Assembly: GCA_035282865.1 (NCBI GenBank)
Contig: DATEVB010000180.1
Location: 1-31,316 of the forward strand
Direction of reading: 5' to 3'
DNA length: 31,316 nt
From: UBA4744 sp035282865
GTDB lineage: Bacteria; Actinomycetota; Acidimicrobiia; Spongiisociales; UBA4744
This document shows positions 15,100 to 23,169 of the stretch, piece after piece (the first letter of the stretch is position 1; each line of letters opens with the position of its first letter). The position numbers and the translations under genes were made by a program. The notes beneath the pieces are model-generated. The model was not told where the DNA came from and ran no database searches. It worked only from the letters and a program-made list of their open reading frames with translations.

Positions 15100-15599
15100 G
15101 GCTGGTGGTCGGAGCAACGGCGCTGGTGGCGGTGCTGGCAGCCGTCGTTCTTCTATGGTTCGACGGGCCGGCTGAGTTCACCGGTTACCAGGTGCTGTTG
15201 TTCTTCCTGGCGGTGATGGCGATGCGCAGGCTTCGACCGGCGGAGGAAGCTGGGGAAGACAACGCGCCCCTACTGCTCAGGATCAAGCGGGCCGGGCGGC
15301 CCCACCACACCACTCCACCCCAACTGGAGAGAATCGAACGTCTGGTGGCGTTCGGCAAGACGACCGCTTTTGATGCAGAGTGGCGCTTGCTTCCGTTTCT
15401 GAGGTCTATCGCCGCCCAGCTACTCGAGGCGCGGCATGGGGTCGACCCGGCGGCCCGCCCGGATCTCGCCCGGGAACTCCTGGGTGACCCGGCCTGGGAT
15501 CTGCTGGACCCGGACCGCCCACTTCCGGTTGATCGTATGGCACCCGGCCTCAGCGTCGAGGCCTTGGATACGGCCATATACGCCATCGAGGAGCTTTGA
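15096..15599 (+). CDS. Small membrane protein of the MoxR-DUF58 operon
   Basis: A 167-residue protein with two N-terminal helices (about 2-21 and 28-44) and a soluble helical domain (about 75-167). I recognise no named domain. It starts at GTG 15096 with a 4-bp overlap to the DUF4129 gene and is followed closely by the MoxR gene. Its place in the overlapping gene set suggests that it is a structural part or adaptor of the same membrane complex. Confidence 0.75.
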   Translation: MRLVVGATALVAVLAAVVLLWFDGPAEFTGYQVLLFFLAVMAMRRLRPAEEAGEDNAPLLLRIKRAGRPHHTTPPQLERIERLVAFGKTTAFDAEWRLLPFLRSIAAQLLEARHGVDPAARPDLARELLGDPAWDLLDPDRPLPVDRMAPGLSVEALDTAIYAIEEL

Positions 15600-15619
15600 G
15601 TGTCGTCTTGGAGATGCCC

Positions 15620-16588
15620 ATGATCGTGGATGAAGTTGCAGCACTCGGGCAGCTGTTGCTCGATGAGGTGGAGCGGGCCGTGGTGGGCAAGCGTGCGGTC
15701 CTCGAGCTGATACTCATGGCGCTCCTGGCGGACGGGCACGTGCTGATCGAGGACTATCCCGGCCTGGCCAAAACGCTCATGGCCCGCTCGTTTGCCCAGG
15801 TCACCGACCTGAAGTTCACCAGGGTCCAGTTCACACCGGATTTGATGCCCATGGATGTCACGGGTTCTCCGGTGCTCGATCCCACCACTTCGGTACTGTC
15901 GTTTCGTCCGGGCCCGGTTTTCAGCAATCTGCTCCTTGCCGATGAGGTGAACCGTGCGCCGGCCAAGACGCAGGCGGCACTCCTGGAAGCAATGCAGGAG
16001 CGGCAGGTCACCGTCGACGGCACCACCCATCGGCTGGATCGTCCCTTCCTGGTTGTGGCGACCCAGAACCCTATCGAATACGAGGGCACCTACCCGCTCC
16101 CCGAGGCGCAGCTGGACCGTTTCATCGTCCGGATCGGGGTGGGTTATCCGACGCCCGCCGACGAATGGACCGTCCTCGAGAAGAGGCTGGAGCGTGGGAC
16201 CGACGAGGCAGACTTGAACGTGGTTGTCGACGCCGCCACGCTCCGGGCGATGCAGAAGACGGTCGAGGACGTGCACGTTTCCGAGGCGGTCGGCCGCTAC
16301 ATCGTCGACCTGGTAGGGGCGACCCGGCATCGCAACCGGGTTCTTGTGGGAGCAAGCCCGCGCGGGTCGCTGGCCATCATGAAAGTGGCTCGCGCCAGAG
16401 CCATCCTGCAAGGCCGCGACTTCGTCACGCCCGACGACGTGAAGGCCGTTGCCATTCCTGCTCTGGCCCACCGGCTGATCTTGCGTCCCGAACTCTGGGT
16501 ACAGGACATCCAGGGCGAAGACATCGTGGCGGAGTGCCTTGATCTGGTGCCTACTCCACCATCGGTGCCCGGGCACGGCCCGGCGTGA
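15620..16588 (+). CDS. MoxR-family AAA+ ATPase
   Basis: A AAA+ chaperone-like ATPase of about 322 residues. Walker A is the variant EDYPGLAKTLMARSF, with Ala-Lys-Thr instead of Gly-Lys-Thr, a form I recall in actinobacterial MoxR proteins. Walker B is NLLLADEVNRAPAKTQAALL. Sensor 1 is VVATQNPIEYEGTYPLPEAQ. The arginine finger region and C-terminal lid (GASPRGSLAIM) are present. I chose ATG 15620 because GGAG is 6 bp upstream; ATG 15614 and a TTG at 15596 that overlaps the previous stop are alternatives. MoxR proteins help assemble or activate partner complexes, here probably the DUF58 protein and membrane subunits. Confidence 0.9.
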   Translation: MIVDEVAALGQLLLDEVERAVVGKRAVLELILMALLADGHVLIEDYPGLAKTLMARSFAQVTDLKFTRVQFTPDLMPMDVTGSPVLDPTTSVLSFRPGPVFSNLLLADEVNRAPAKTQAALLEAMQERQVTVDGTTHRLDRPFLVVATQNPIEYEGTYPLPEAQLDRFIVRIGVGYPTPADEWTVLEKRLERGTDEADLNVVVDAATLRAMQKTVEDVHVSEAVGRYIVDLVGATRHRNRVLVGASPRGSLAIMKVARARAILQGRDFVTPDDVKAVAIPALAHRLILRPELWVQDIQGEDIVAECLDLVPTPPSVPGHGPA

Positions 16589-17892
16589 TCCGGGCGCCGA
16601 CCCCCCGACTCCGCACGTTCGCGGTGCTGGCGGTGCTCGGGTTGGTGGGTGGGCTGGCCGCCGGGCGTCCCGAGCTGGCGGCAATCTCGGCCCCGTTCGT
16701 GGTCCTGCTCGGCGTCGGCTTGGCCGTCTCGCACGATCTCGGCGTGAACATCGATGTCCGCCTCGATCGGGACCGGGCCATCGAAGGCGAGGAGATCATG
16801 TTGGTCATCGCGGCCGGCACCGACCCTCCGGTGTCCCGACTCGATTTTGAAGTGGATCTGCCGAACGGCGCCGTGATCGAGGGAGCGGTGAGTGAGGGCC
16901 GTGCGGTCGAGGTTGTTGAACACATGGTGGTGGGGTTCAAGCCGGGTGGATCCGTCGCCAACCGTCTGACGGTGCGGTTGCGGTGCGAACGCTGGGGTGC
17001 CCACCGGATTGGTTTCTTGCGTATCAGGGGGCGCGACGCCTGGGGCTTGTTCACTTACTACCTCGAAGTGCCGCTTGATCTCGTCTTCAAGGTCTTTCCG
17101 GAGACCGCAACGCTGCGACGGCTGCTGAAGCCGGTCGAAACCCGGCTGGGCTTCGGTGACCTTGTTTCCCGGCACAAGGGGGAAGGCCTGGAATTCGCAG
17201 ATCTGCGACCGATGGTGCTCGGGGACGATCCGCGGCAGATCAACTGGCGGGTCACGGCCCGCAGCCGCGAGGTGTGGATAAACGATCGGCATCCAGAACG
17301 CAACAGCGATGTGGTCTTGCTGGTCGACACCCTTTCCGAGCCCCGGCGGGGGGTTGAAGTGACGCTCGATCTGGCGGTGAGAGCGGCCGCCGGACTGGCG
17401 GCGGGCCATCTGCGTCGCAACGATCGGGTGGGGCTCATCTCGTTCGGAGAACCGCTTCGATGGTTGCAGCCCGGAATGGGAGATGTTCAGCGCTACCGGA
17501 TCCTCGACGCCCTGATGGAGAGTCGATCCAGGAGGCAAATGTACTGGCGAGGGGTCAGTGCCGTGCCACGCCGGGCCCTTCCCGCCAAGGCGTTGATCAT
17601 CGGCTTGAGCCCGTTACTCGACGAGCGAGCGATCAACGCGTTTGCCGACCTGCGGGGGCGGGGGTTCGATGTTGTTGTGATGGAGATCCCGGCGGAACAG
17701 TTCGTAGCCGAGCCGACCACCGAGGACCAATGCCTGGCTCGGCGTATCTGGGAACTGCAGCGAGATGCAACCCGCAGCCGCTTTTTGCGACATGGCATCG
17801 CCACAGTGCGCTGGAATCCCGAAGAGCCTTTTCAACGAGCATTGGGAGAGGTGGAAGCATTTCGTCGAAACGCAATGCGGGCGCAGGTCTGA
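16585..17892 (+). CDS. DUF58 protein (vWA-like), partner of MoxR
   Basis: A 435-residue protein. Two N-terminal helices (about 10-50) are followed by a beta-rich domain (about 55-190) and the DUF58 core with the family motif EFADLRPMVLGDDPRQINWR (about 208-227). A von Willebrand A-like segment follows (VVLLVDTLSE, about 249-258) with a partial metal site DTLS. The start is GTG 16585, overlapping the MoxR stop as GTGA. DUF58 proteins are regular MoxR partners. The next gene begins inside its 3' end in another frame. Confidence 0.9.
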   Translation: MIRAPTPRLRTFAVLAVLGLVGGLAAGRPELAAISAPFVVLLGVGLAVSHDLGVNIDVRLDRDRAIEGEEIMLVIAAGTDPPVSRLDFEVDLPNGAVIEGAVSEGRAVEVVEHMVVGFKPGGSVANRLTVRLRCERWGAHRIGFLRIRGRDAWGLFTYYLEVPLDLVFKVFPETATLRRLLKPVETRLGFGDLVSRHKGEGLEFADLRPMVLGDDPRQINWRVTARSREVWINDRHPERNSDVVLLVDTLSEPRRGVEVTLDLAVRAAAGLAAGHLRRNDRVGLISFGEPLRWLQPGMGDVQRYRILDALMESRSRRQMYWRGVSAVPRRALPAKALIIGLSPLLDERAINAFADLRGRGFDVVVMEIPAEQFVAEPTTEDQCLARRIWELQRDATRSRFLRHGIATVRWNPEEPFQRALGEVEAFRRNAMRAQV

Positions 17893-18389
17893 TCCTGGCA
17901 GTTGTGGCAATCGGGTTGGCGACCGGGTTGTCCCTCTACCCCGGGGCCGAATTGTCCGCCATCAGCCAGTTGGTGCGACTGATCGGCGTGGCAGGCGCAG
18001 CACTCATGATCTTAGCCATGGTGGCCGGCGCCTCGTGGGTTGTCGGATGGGCGACGGTGATGTTGCTGGTTGCATACGGGTTGTCGTTGGTTACCCGCCC
18101 GGCGGTTGATCCCGGGGCGCCCCTGTACGCGGCAGCGCTGTTTCTGATGGTCGAATCGGCTTATGGGTCGCTCGAGCGCCGGGGTCGGATCGCCGGGCTC
18201 ACCGGTTTGCTCACGAGGGAGATCGGTCGTCTGATGCTTTTCGGCCTGACCGCGCTGGTTCTTGCTGCGCTCGTGCTGGCACTGGCTTCGGTCCCGGTCG
18301 CTCCCGGGTTCCTCATTCAGGTGGCCGCAGTCGGCGCGGTCACCGCAGTGCTCACCACACTGGTTCTGCTGGTGCGCCGGCGAACCTGA
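17859..18389 (+). CDS. Polytopic membrane protein ending the MoxR-DUF58 operon, probable ATT start
   Basis: About 176 residues with five hydrophobic helices and the C-terminus LVLLVRRRT. It is not a family I know. The frame is open far upstream, but no ATG, GTG or TTG occurs where a start is expected. ATT at 17859 has GGGAGAGG 8 bp upstream and gives MSSKRNAGAGLILAVVAIGL, a basic N-terminus before the first helix. GTG 17904 is the next conventional start and would cut that helix. The gene overlaps the DUF58 gene by 34 bp under the ATT model. Probably another membrane subunit of the complex. Confidence 0.7.
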   Translation: MSSKRNAGAGLILAVVAIGLATGLSLYPGAELSAISQLVRLIGVAGAALMILAMVAGASWVVGWATVMLLVAYGLSLVTRPAVDPGAPLYAAALFLMVESAYGSLERRGRIAGLTGLLTREIGRLMLFGLTALVLAALVLALASVPVAPGFLIQVAAVGAVTAVLTTLVLLVRRRT

Positions 18390-18498
18390 GTAGTGCGCCC
18401 CATATCACGCATCGAACCCTTCGGTCGGTCGGGCGACCATGTCGAGCCGGCCGCGGTCCTTGATCCGGGTATGTCGGTAGCCCGTTTCCACGCCTCAG
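18390..18498 (-). other. Short spacer with a 28-residue open frame
   Basis: Between the convergent operon ends a GTG-initiated minus-strand frame (18405-18491) would encode METGYRHTRIKDRGRLDMVA and eight more residues, with high-GC third positions. It has no recognisable homologue and may be the tail of a lost gene. Nothing else is evident. Confidence 0.3.
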
Positions 18499-18630
18499 TC
18501 ACGTCAGAGTCCGAAGGGCTTTCTTGACGGTCTCCCGGCTCGCTCCGAGCAGTGTGGTGATGGTGCATGTTCCGCAGCGGGCCTCAATGCCGTTGATCCT
18601 GTACAACTCGACCTCGCCCTTCTCGATCAC
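18499..18630 (-). CDS. 43-residue CxxC and helix-turn-helix mini-protein
   Basis: The GTG at 18630-18628 overlaps the stop of the upstream gene as GTGA, the coupling used throughout this window, so I call it a real small gene. It begins IEKGEVELYRINGIEARCGT, has a CGTC (CxxC) motif, and ends in a helix-turn-helix-like segment (LLGASRETVKKALRTLT). The HTH half resembles resolvase/Crp-type recognition helices, and CxxC could bind zinc or act in redox. No function can be assigned. It is too small for many gene finders. Confidence 0.55.
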   Translation of the reverse strand: MIEKGEVELYRINGIEARCGTCTITTLLGASRETVKKALRTLT

Positions 18631-19778
18631 CTACGTGTGGACGGCGGCGTCGCCCTCCCTGAAGAGAGGCGGGCGTCCTCCACGAAGAGTCGGCGAGCCA
18701 TGGCGTCGATACCGGTCAACGTTCCGCGCAGGCTGATCTGCTGTCCCTGGGCCAGACCCCGGGTGGCTCGCCCGGCGATTGATGCGATGGCTTCCACGTC
18801 GACCGATCCAAACAGTTCGTGCCGGACGGTGGCGATGAGCACCGTCACACGGGTCGGCTCGTTTGGCCCGATCCCGCCAATGACCTCGCGCACTTCCCCC
18901 GACCAATCGATGGTTCGGCCCCGGTACCTCTCTTCGAACTGCTTGGCGACCTGGAAGCTGAGCCCCCTCTTGGCGAAGAGGGCGCCGGCAATGTCCCCGG
19001 CGGTGATATCAGAAGGAACCGGGTCGCTCAGCGCCGGAGCAGTCTCTCCTGGCTTTGACTCCGGTTGGACCGGTGGTCGGGGAGGGTCGAGAAGGGGCCA
19101 GGTACCGAACGGGTCCGGTCTCAAGACCGGCGGAGGCGGCGGCATCGCTTCCCGAACGGGCACGGAGGGGGCCGGCGTCGGTCGGGCCGACTCGGCCGAT
19201 GAACCCTGCAACGCCCGGGCAGCCTCCATGAGACGCTGGGCCGTCGTCATCACGGTCCCGGCGTCCCGATCGATGCCGTTATTCTCATAGCTCATCTGTT
19301 CATCCGTGATCTTCACCGATCGGTAGTCCTCGACCAGGTTCAGCAGCACGCGTCGCGAGGCTGGTGACAGTCGCGCCGAGAAGCGCTGCGGATCGGACGT
19401 CGTGATGGAGAACGCTCCGTCGAACTCGGCGTCGCCTGTGTTCGTGTCGCTCATCCCGAACCTGGCTGCTGCCTTGGCGAGCCCTGTCTTACGGCTCATG
19501 CGTAGATCCAACCCGAGCGGCGGATACCCGACCCGATATCTGGTACGGCCCGAGCTGGAGGTCCCGCCCGATGAAGACGACACGTCAATGGTAACGGCGA
19601 GATCCCCGGCTGCACCGGAGATCTTCGGGCGCGAGAACATTCGGCCCGGTTGGTAGCCGAGCTGTAATCGATCTGCGGCGGCCTTCCACTGGACCTCATA
19701 GCGTCGCGTACTGACCGAGGCGGCGAGAGCAATCGCCACGATCAGACCGAAGATGACGGGGACGATGAAGACTTCCAT
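18627..19778 (-). CDS. Membrane-anchored protein with C-terminal OB-like domain, unknown function
   Basis: A 383-residue protein. One N-terminal helix (about 3-22) is followed by an alpha/beta domain (about 28-180, QWKAAADRLQLGYQPGRMFS), a Pro-rich linker (about 195-245) and a C-terminal domain (about 258-370). In the last, GRTIDWSGEVREVIG, ELFGSVDVEAIASIAG and GQQISLRGTLTGIDAMARRL look like the strands of an OB fold. I know of no characterised homologue. Its stop overlaps the 43-residue CxxC/HTH gene. The linker suggests two separately folding parts on one side of the membrane. Confidence 0.7.
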   Translation of the reverse strand: MEVFIVPVIFGLIVAIALAASVSTRRYEVQWKAAADRLQLGYQPGRMFSRPKISGAAGDLAVTIDVSSSSGGTSSSGRTRYRVGYPPLGLDLRMSRKTGLAKAAARFGMSDTNTGDAEFDGAFSITTSDPQRFSARLSPASRRVLLNLVEDYRSVKITDEQMSYENNGIDRDAGTVMTTAQRLMEAARALQGSSAESARPTPAPSVPVREAMPPPPPVLRPDPFGTWPLLDPPRPPVQPESKPGETAPALSDPVPSDITAGDIAGALFAKRGLSFQVAKQFEERYRGRTIDWSGEVREVIGGIGPNEPTRVTVLIATVRHELFGSVDVEAIASIAGRATRGLAQGQQISLRGTLTGIDAMARRLFVEDARLSSGRATPPSTRR

Positions 19779-19949
19779 GTCGGAGAGTCTACGAATTGAC
19801 CTCGCCGTCTTCCGGGACTTGTGACGGTGGTCGCCAACGACGTCATGAAGAGGGGAGGTGCTGAGGCGTTGGTCGACAGTTCAACCGGTAGGTCGGCCGC
19901 ATTGGCTCCCGGACTGTCAGAGAGTCGACTCCGGCGGTCCGCCCTTCTG

Positions 19950-20246
19950 TCAGCCCCTGCGCAGCGCTTGGGCAATTTTGCGTTGCCTGCGCCGCCGCCG
20001 CCACATGTATCCGGCGATCTCGTCGAGGACGATGAACACGGCTGCGGTGGCCAGCAACATGGTGATGCGGGAGGTTTGGAAGGTCCAAGCGAGGAACTCG
20101 ACTTCGATCCTCTCCGTGTTCTGGACGGCGAAGATGGCGAACAGCACCAGCAATACGATGCCGACTGCCAGGGTGATCGAAAGTCCGGCTCGGGTCTGTT
20201 CCGGAGCCGGTACGGTAGCGTCTGTGGGTTCAGGTGTATTGGTCAT
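19950..20246 (-). CDS. LapA-domain (DUF1049) small membrane protein
   Basis: A 98-residue protein with two helices (about 23-41 and 60-80) and a strongly basic tail (WRRRRRQRK). The motif FAVQNTERIEVEFLAWTF between the helices is the LapA/DUF1049 signature. In enterobacteria LapA (YciS) acts with LapB in lipopolysaccharide control, but actinobacterial members have no known role. It is divergent from the patatin gene across about 118 bp. Confidence 0.85.
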   Translation of the reverse strand: MTNTPEPTDATVPAPEQTRAGLSITLAVGIVLLVLFAIFAVQNTERIEVEFLAWTFQTSRITMLLATAAVFIVLDEIAGYMWRRRRRQRKIAQALRRG

Positions 20247-20347
20247 GGATCCCCTCCCTTGCCTTGATCGCGACCCTACCGCTTGGCGGGGGAACGTGCC
20301 TTGGATTCACCCCAAGGGGTCTACATTGCCCGGCGGTCTCCTAGCCT

Positions 20348-20363
20348 ATGACCAGGAGGTCAT
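20348..20363 (+). promoter_or_regulatory. Perfect 16-nt palindrome holding the patatin ribosome-binding site
   Basis: ATGACC AGGA GGTCAT pairs 6 bp around an AGGA loop, so the Shine-Dalgarno AGGAGG is partly in the loop and partly in the stem, directly before ATG 20365. It could tune translation or bind a protein. It may also be chance. Confidence 0.4.
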
Positions 20364-20364
20364 G

Positions 20365-21396
20365 ATGCCCGTCAGGGTGCTGACAATCGAGGGTGGAGGC
20401 GTACGCGGGATAATCCCGACCAGGCTCCTGGCCGCTCTGGAGTCACTGGCGGGAGCCCCGATCGCCGACCTCTTCGATGTACTGGTGGGAACCTCAACCG
20501 GGGGAATGCTGGCGCTTGGTCTGGTGGCGCCCGGTGACGATGGTCGTCCCGCCTATCCCGCCCGGAGCGTCGGCGACATCTACACGTCGCACGGACCGCA
20601 GATATTCCCCAAAGCGGCCTCCTCGCTGCCGCGCAGCCTCCAGGAAGCCCGCGAGTGGTGGTCGTCGGCCAGTTCGAATGCGGCGATCTTCGGGTTCAAC
20701 CCGGATGCCGGCAACGCCCGGTATTCGCCGGAGGGTATCGCTGAGGCGTTTGAGGTGTACTTCGGCGATCATCGGTTGTCTGAGGCGCTGGTCGACGTCG
20801 TCGTGACCAGCTACGACTTGCAGACCAAGAGTCCGGTGCTGTTCCGTTCCCGTGATGCGAAGCTCGATCCCGACAACGATCTCCTGATGCGCGATGCCGC
20901 CCGGGCCACCTCTGCCGCCCCGACCTACTTCCCGCCCCTGGAGATGGCGTGGGAGGGTGTTGAGAATCGGTTGCTGGTCGACGGAGGTGTCTATGCCAAG
21001 AACCCGGCCATCATCGGGTACATCGAAGGTGTGACTCGCGCTCGCGAGCAAGGACTCCGTGACGCCGACGTCATGGTGGTGTCCCTTGGTACCGGCCGCC
21101 CCAAGCGGACCCGGGCCTTGACGTACAAGGAATTTGTGAGCCGGAGCTGGTTGAAGCTCGCCGAAGACGTGTTCAGGGCAGCGGAGGACGGGCAAGCTGC
21201 TCTCCACGACCAGGTGCTTACGACCCTCATCGGAGATCATTACTGGCGCTTCCAAACGGTGCTGGCCGAAGGCGCCAGCTATGCGATGGATGATGTGAGC
21301 GACGAGAACGTGGAGGCGCTCAAGCATCTTGGTGACCAATTGGTGGGGGAGCGCCTGAACGACCTCAACAAACTGACCAAACGACTACTGGGTTAG
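20365..21396 (+). CDS. Patatin-like phospholipase / acyl hydrolase
   Basis: A 343-residue cytoplasmic patatin. The oxyanion-hole motif EGGGVRG (9-15), nucleophile elbow GTSTG (Ser44) and catalytic Asp206 in DGG (LLVDGGVYAKNP) form the full Ser-Asp dyad. It should hydrolyse acyl chains from lipids. A long upstream extension is open in frame, but AGGAGG at 20354-20359 and the domain start favour ATG 20365; ATG 20362 is next to it. The gene has no adjacent nucleotide cyclase or effector partners of the CBASS type, so a housekeeping lipid role is likelier than defence. Confidence 0.9.
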   Translation: MPVRVLTIEGGGVRGIIPTRLLAALESLAGAPIADLFDVLVGTSTGGMLALGLVAPGDDGRPAYPARSVGDIYTSHGPQIFPKAASSLPRSLQEAREWWSSASSNAAIFGFNPDAGNARYSPEGIAEAFEVYFGDHRLSEALVDVVVTSYDLQTKSPVLFRSRDAKLDPDNDLLMRDAARATSAAPTYFPPLEMAWEGVENRLLVDGGVYAKNPAIIGYIEGVTRAREQGLRDADVMVVSLGTGRPKRTRALTYKEFVSRSWLKLAEDVFRAAEDGQAALHDQVLTTLIGDHYWRFQTVLAEGASYAMDDVSDENVEALKHLGDQLVGERLNDLNKLTKRLLG

Positions 21397-21426
21397 TACC
21401 CGACAGCTGCAGGCCCAGGGCTCCGC

Positions 21427-22245
21427 CTACTCGTCGAGGAATATGTCGAGCTGTAGGTTTCCCATGCCGCCGTAGCCGTACCGCGCGAAGTTGGTGACGC
21501 CGGCTTCGGTCAGAACCTCCTCGTCGATGAAGAAGTTGCCGGTGACGGTCCGGGCATCCATCTTGAAGATCTCATAGGCGGCGTCGGCCACGATCTCCGG
21601 ACGGCGCGATTGCGCCATGGCCTGGTCGCCACCCAGCAGGTTTTGAACGGCGGCAGTGGCGATGATCGTTTTCGGCCACAGGCAGTTGGCCGCGATCCCT
21701 TCGCCCGCCAGTTCCTCCGACAGACCGAGCGTGACCATGCTCATGCCGTATTTGGCGACGGTGTATGCCGCATGATTCTTGAACCAGTGGGGCGCCAGGT
21801 TCAAGGGAGGACTGAGGGTGAGGATATGACCGTTGTTGCTCTCCTTGAGGTAGGGGATGCAGGTCTTGGACACCAGGAACGTGCCGCGAGTGTTGATGTT
21901 CTGCATCAGGTCATACCCCTTCATCGGGAGGGACTCCGTGTTGGAGAGGTTGATGGCGCTGGCGTTGTTGACGCAGATGTCGATCCCGCCGAACAACTCC
22001 ACGGCCGCCTCGACGGCGGCCACGACCTGGTCTTCATTGCGGATATCCCCGACGATCGGCAGGGCGCGGCCGCCTGCCTTCTCTATCTCGGCGGCGGCGG
22101 TGTAGACGGTTCCGGGCAGCGCCGGGTGCGGTTCGGCCGTCTTGGCAACGAAGGCGACGTTGGCTCCGTCGCCAGCGACTTTCCTGGCGATGGCCAGTCC
22201 GATGCCGCGGCTTGCCCCCGAAATGAACATCGTTTTGCCGGTCAA
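21427..22245 (-). CDS. Short-chain dehydrogenase, HSDL2-like
   Basis: A 272-residue SDR. The NAD(P)-binding motif is SGASRGIG (about 9-16), NNAS is near 92, and the active-site Ser and YTVAK lie in LSPPLNLAPHWFKNHAAYTV and following. The segment PHPALPGTVYTAAAEIEKAG is characteristic of the hydroxysteroid-dehydrogenase-like 2 (HSDL2) group. The substrate is unknown; fatty-acyl or steroid-type alcohols are the family guess. The start codon is uncertain: TTG 22245, with an upstream in-frame CTG near a GGAGAG also possible. Confidence 0.88.
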   Translation of the reverse strand: MTGKTMFISGASRGIGLAIARKVAGDGANVAFVAKTAEPHPALPGTVYTAAAEIEKAGGRALPIVGDIRNEDQVVAAVEAAVELFGGIDICVNNASAINLSNTESLPMKGYDLMQNINTRGTFLVSKTCIPYLKESNNGHILTLSPPLNLAPHWFKNHAAYTVAKYGMSMVTLGLSEELAGEGIAANCLWPKTIIATAAVQNLLGGDQAMAQSRRPEIVADAAYEIFKMDARTVTGNFFIDEEVLTEAGVTNFARYGYGGMGNLQLDIFLDE

Positions 22246-22303
22246 TGATGCCAGGTCCGCTCTCCACCTCGCGATGGCTCGAGCCTACCGCCGCGTCGGG
22301 CAG

Positions 22304-23131
22304 TCAGTATCGCTGGGGGACGAAGGCGTCGCTGACCGCATCGAGGGCCCGATTGATGCCCCGCTTGAGACGGTTGAGAGCCAACCGGATGCCGAGCATG
22401 GTCGATCCGGTGAACACCGTCAGGGTTGATAGTGCCAAAGCGATCGTGGCCGGCTCGAACGGACCACCGAAGGCGGCGGATCCAACTCCGATTGCCCCAA
22501 CGGTGGCGACTGCCCCGGCTGCCAGGAGAGTTTGGCCGGTTCTGCGCAGCCCGGCGGTATTTGCTTCGATGGAAAAGAGCTGCTCTCCGGGCTTGACCTC
22601 CCGCACCCGGTGCGTTACCCCGCGAGTATCGCGTAACACCCCGGTGCCTTGACCAAGTTTCAGCACCATGCGGATGGAGGTGATGGGATGCGAATCCCTC
22701 TCCCAGAGGACTCCGTCATCGTAGTGGCGTCGGGGGCGGAGACCCTCGTGGTTCCTGAACCAGGTTTCGGCGGCGGCCTCGACCCGGCTGCCGGTCGCCT
22801 TGACGATTCGGGTGCCCATCACCTTGTCCGGCGCCAGCACCTTTTGCCAGAGGTTGTCCAGCCGGTCGTCGCGTGAAACTCCGGCGTGATGCTCGGCCAG
22901 CGCCCTGAGGAGGAAATCGCGATCGACCTTGAGTTCCCCCGCCATGCGAATGAGCCGGTCGCGGCCGATCGGATCCATGCTGCCGGCCGTTTCTTCGGTC
23001 TGTAGCTCGATCGCTCTGCGCAGGATCTTGTCGGCCTGGTCGGCCGGAACGGTTTGTTGGCCGGGCAGGCGTTCGATACCCCCTGAGCTCTGTTTGGGGC
23101 GGTGCTGTGGGGGTTCGAAACGCTGCGTCAT
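22304..23131 (-). CDS. Protein with helical N-terminal domain and two C-terminal membrane helices
   Basis: A 275-residue protein. The N-terminal part is disordered and charged (1-30), followed by a helical module (about 35-80, ILRRAIELQTEETAG then LIRMAGELKVDRDFLLRALA) of a type seen in many uncharacterised bacterial proteins. A middle domain follows, then two membrane helices (about 200-225 and 230-252). I cannot name a function. ATG 23131 was chosen because GGGAGC lies upstream; the open frame continues to 23335 with low-complexity residues. Confidence 0.68.
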   Translation of the reverse strand: MTQRFEPPQHRPKQSSGGIERLPGQQTVPADQADKILRRAIELQTEETAGSMDPIGRDRLIRMAGELKVDRDFLLRALAEHHAGVSRDDRLDNLWQKVLAPDKVMGTRIVKATGSRVEAAAETWFRNHEGLRPRRHYDDGVLWERDSHPITSIRMVLKLGQGTGVLRDTRGVTHRVREVKPGEQLFSIEANTAGLRRTGQTLLAAGAVATVGAIGVGSAAFGGPFEPATIALALSTLTVFTGSTMLGIRLALNRLKRGINRALDAVSDAFVPQRY

Positions 23132-23169
23132 CGCTGCTCCCAGTATGACGCGGGCGAGAGGTGTGCCGG

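Noticed and set aside
15185..16684. 499-codon antisense frame over the MoxR gene
   Set aside because: It covers three confident overlapping genes and its translation is low-complexity and Arg/His-rich.
19858..20364. N-terminal extension of the patatin frame by about 169 codons
   Set aside because: The extension overlaps the LapA gene on the other strand, lacks homology to patatins, and a strong AGGAGG precedes the chosen start.
20365..21396. Patatin as a CBASS-type or other defence effector
   Set aside because: No nucleotide cyclase, TIR, or other defence gene is adjacent; neighbours are housekeeping genes.
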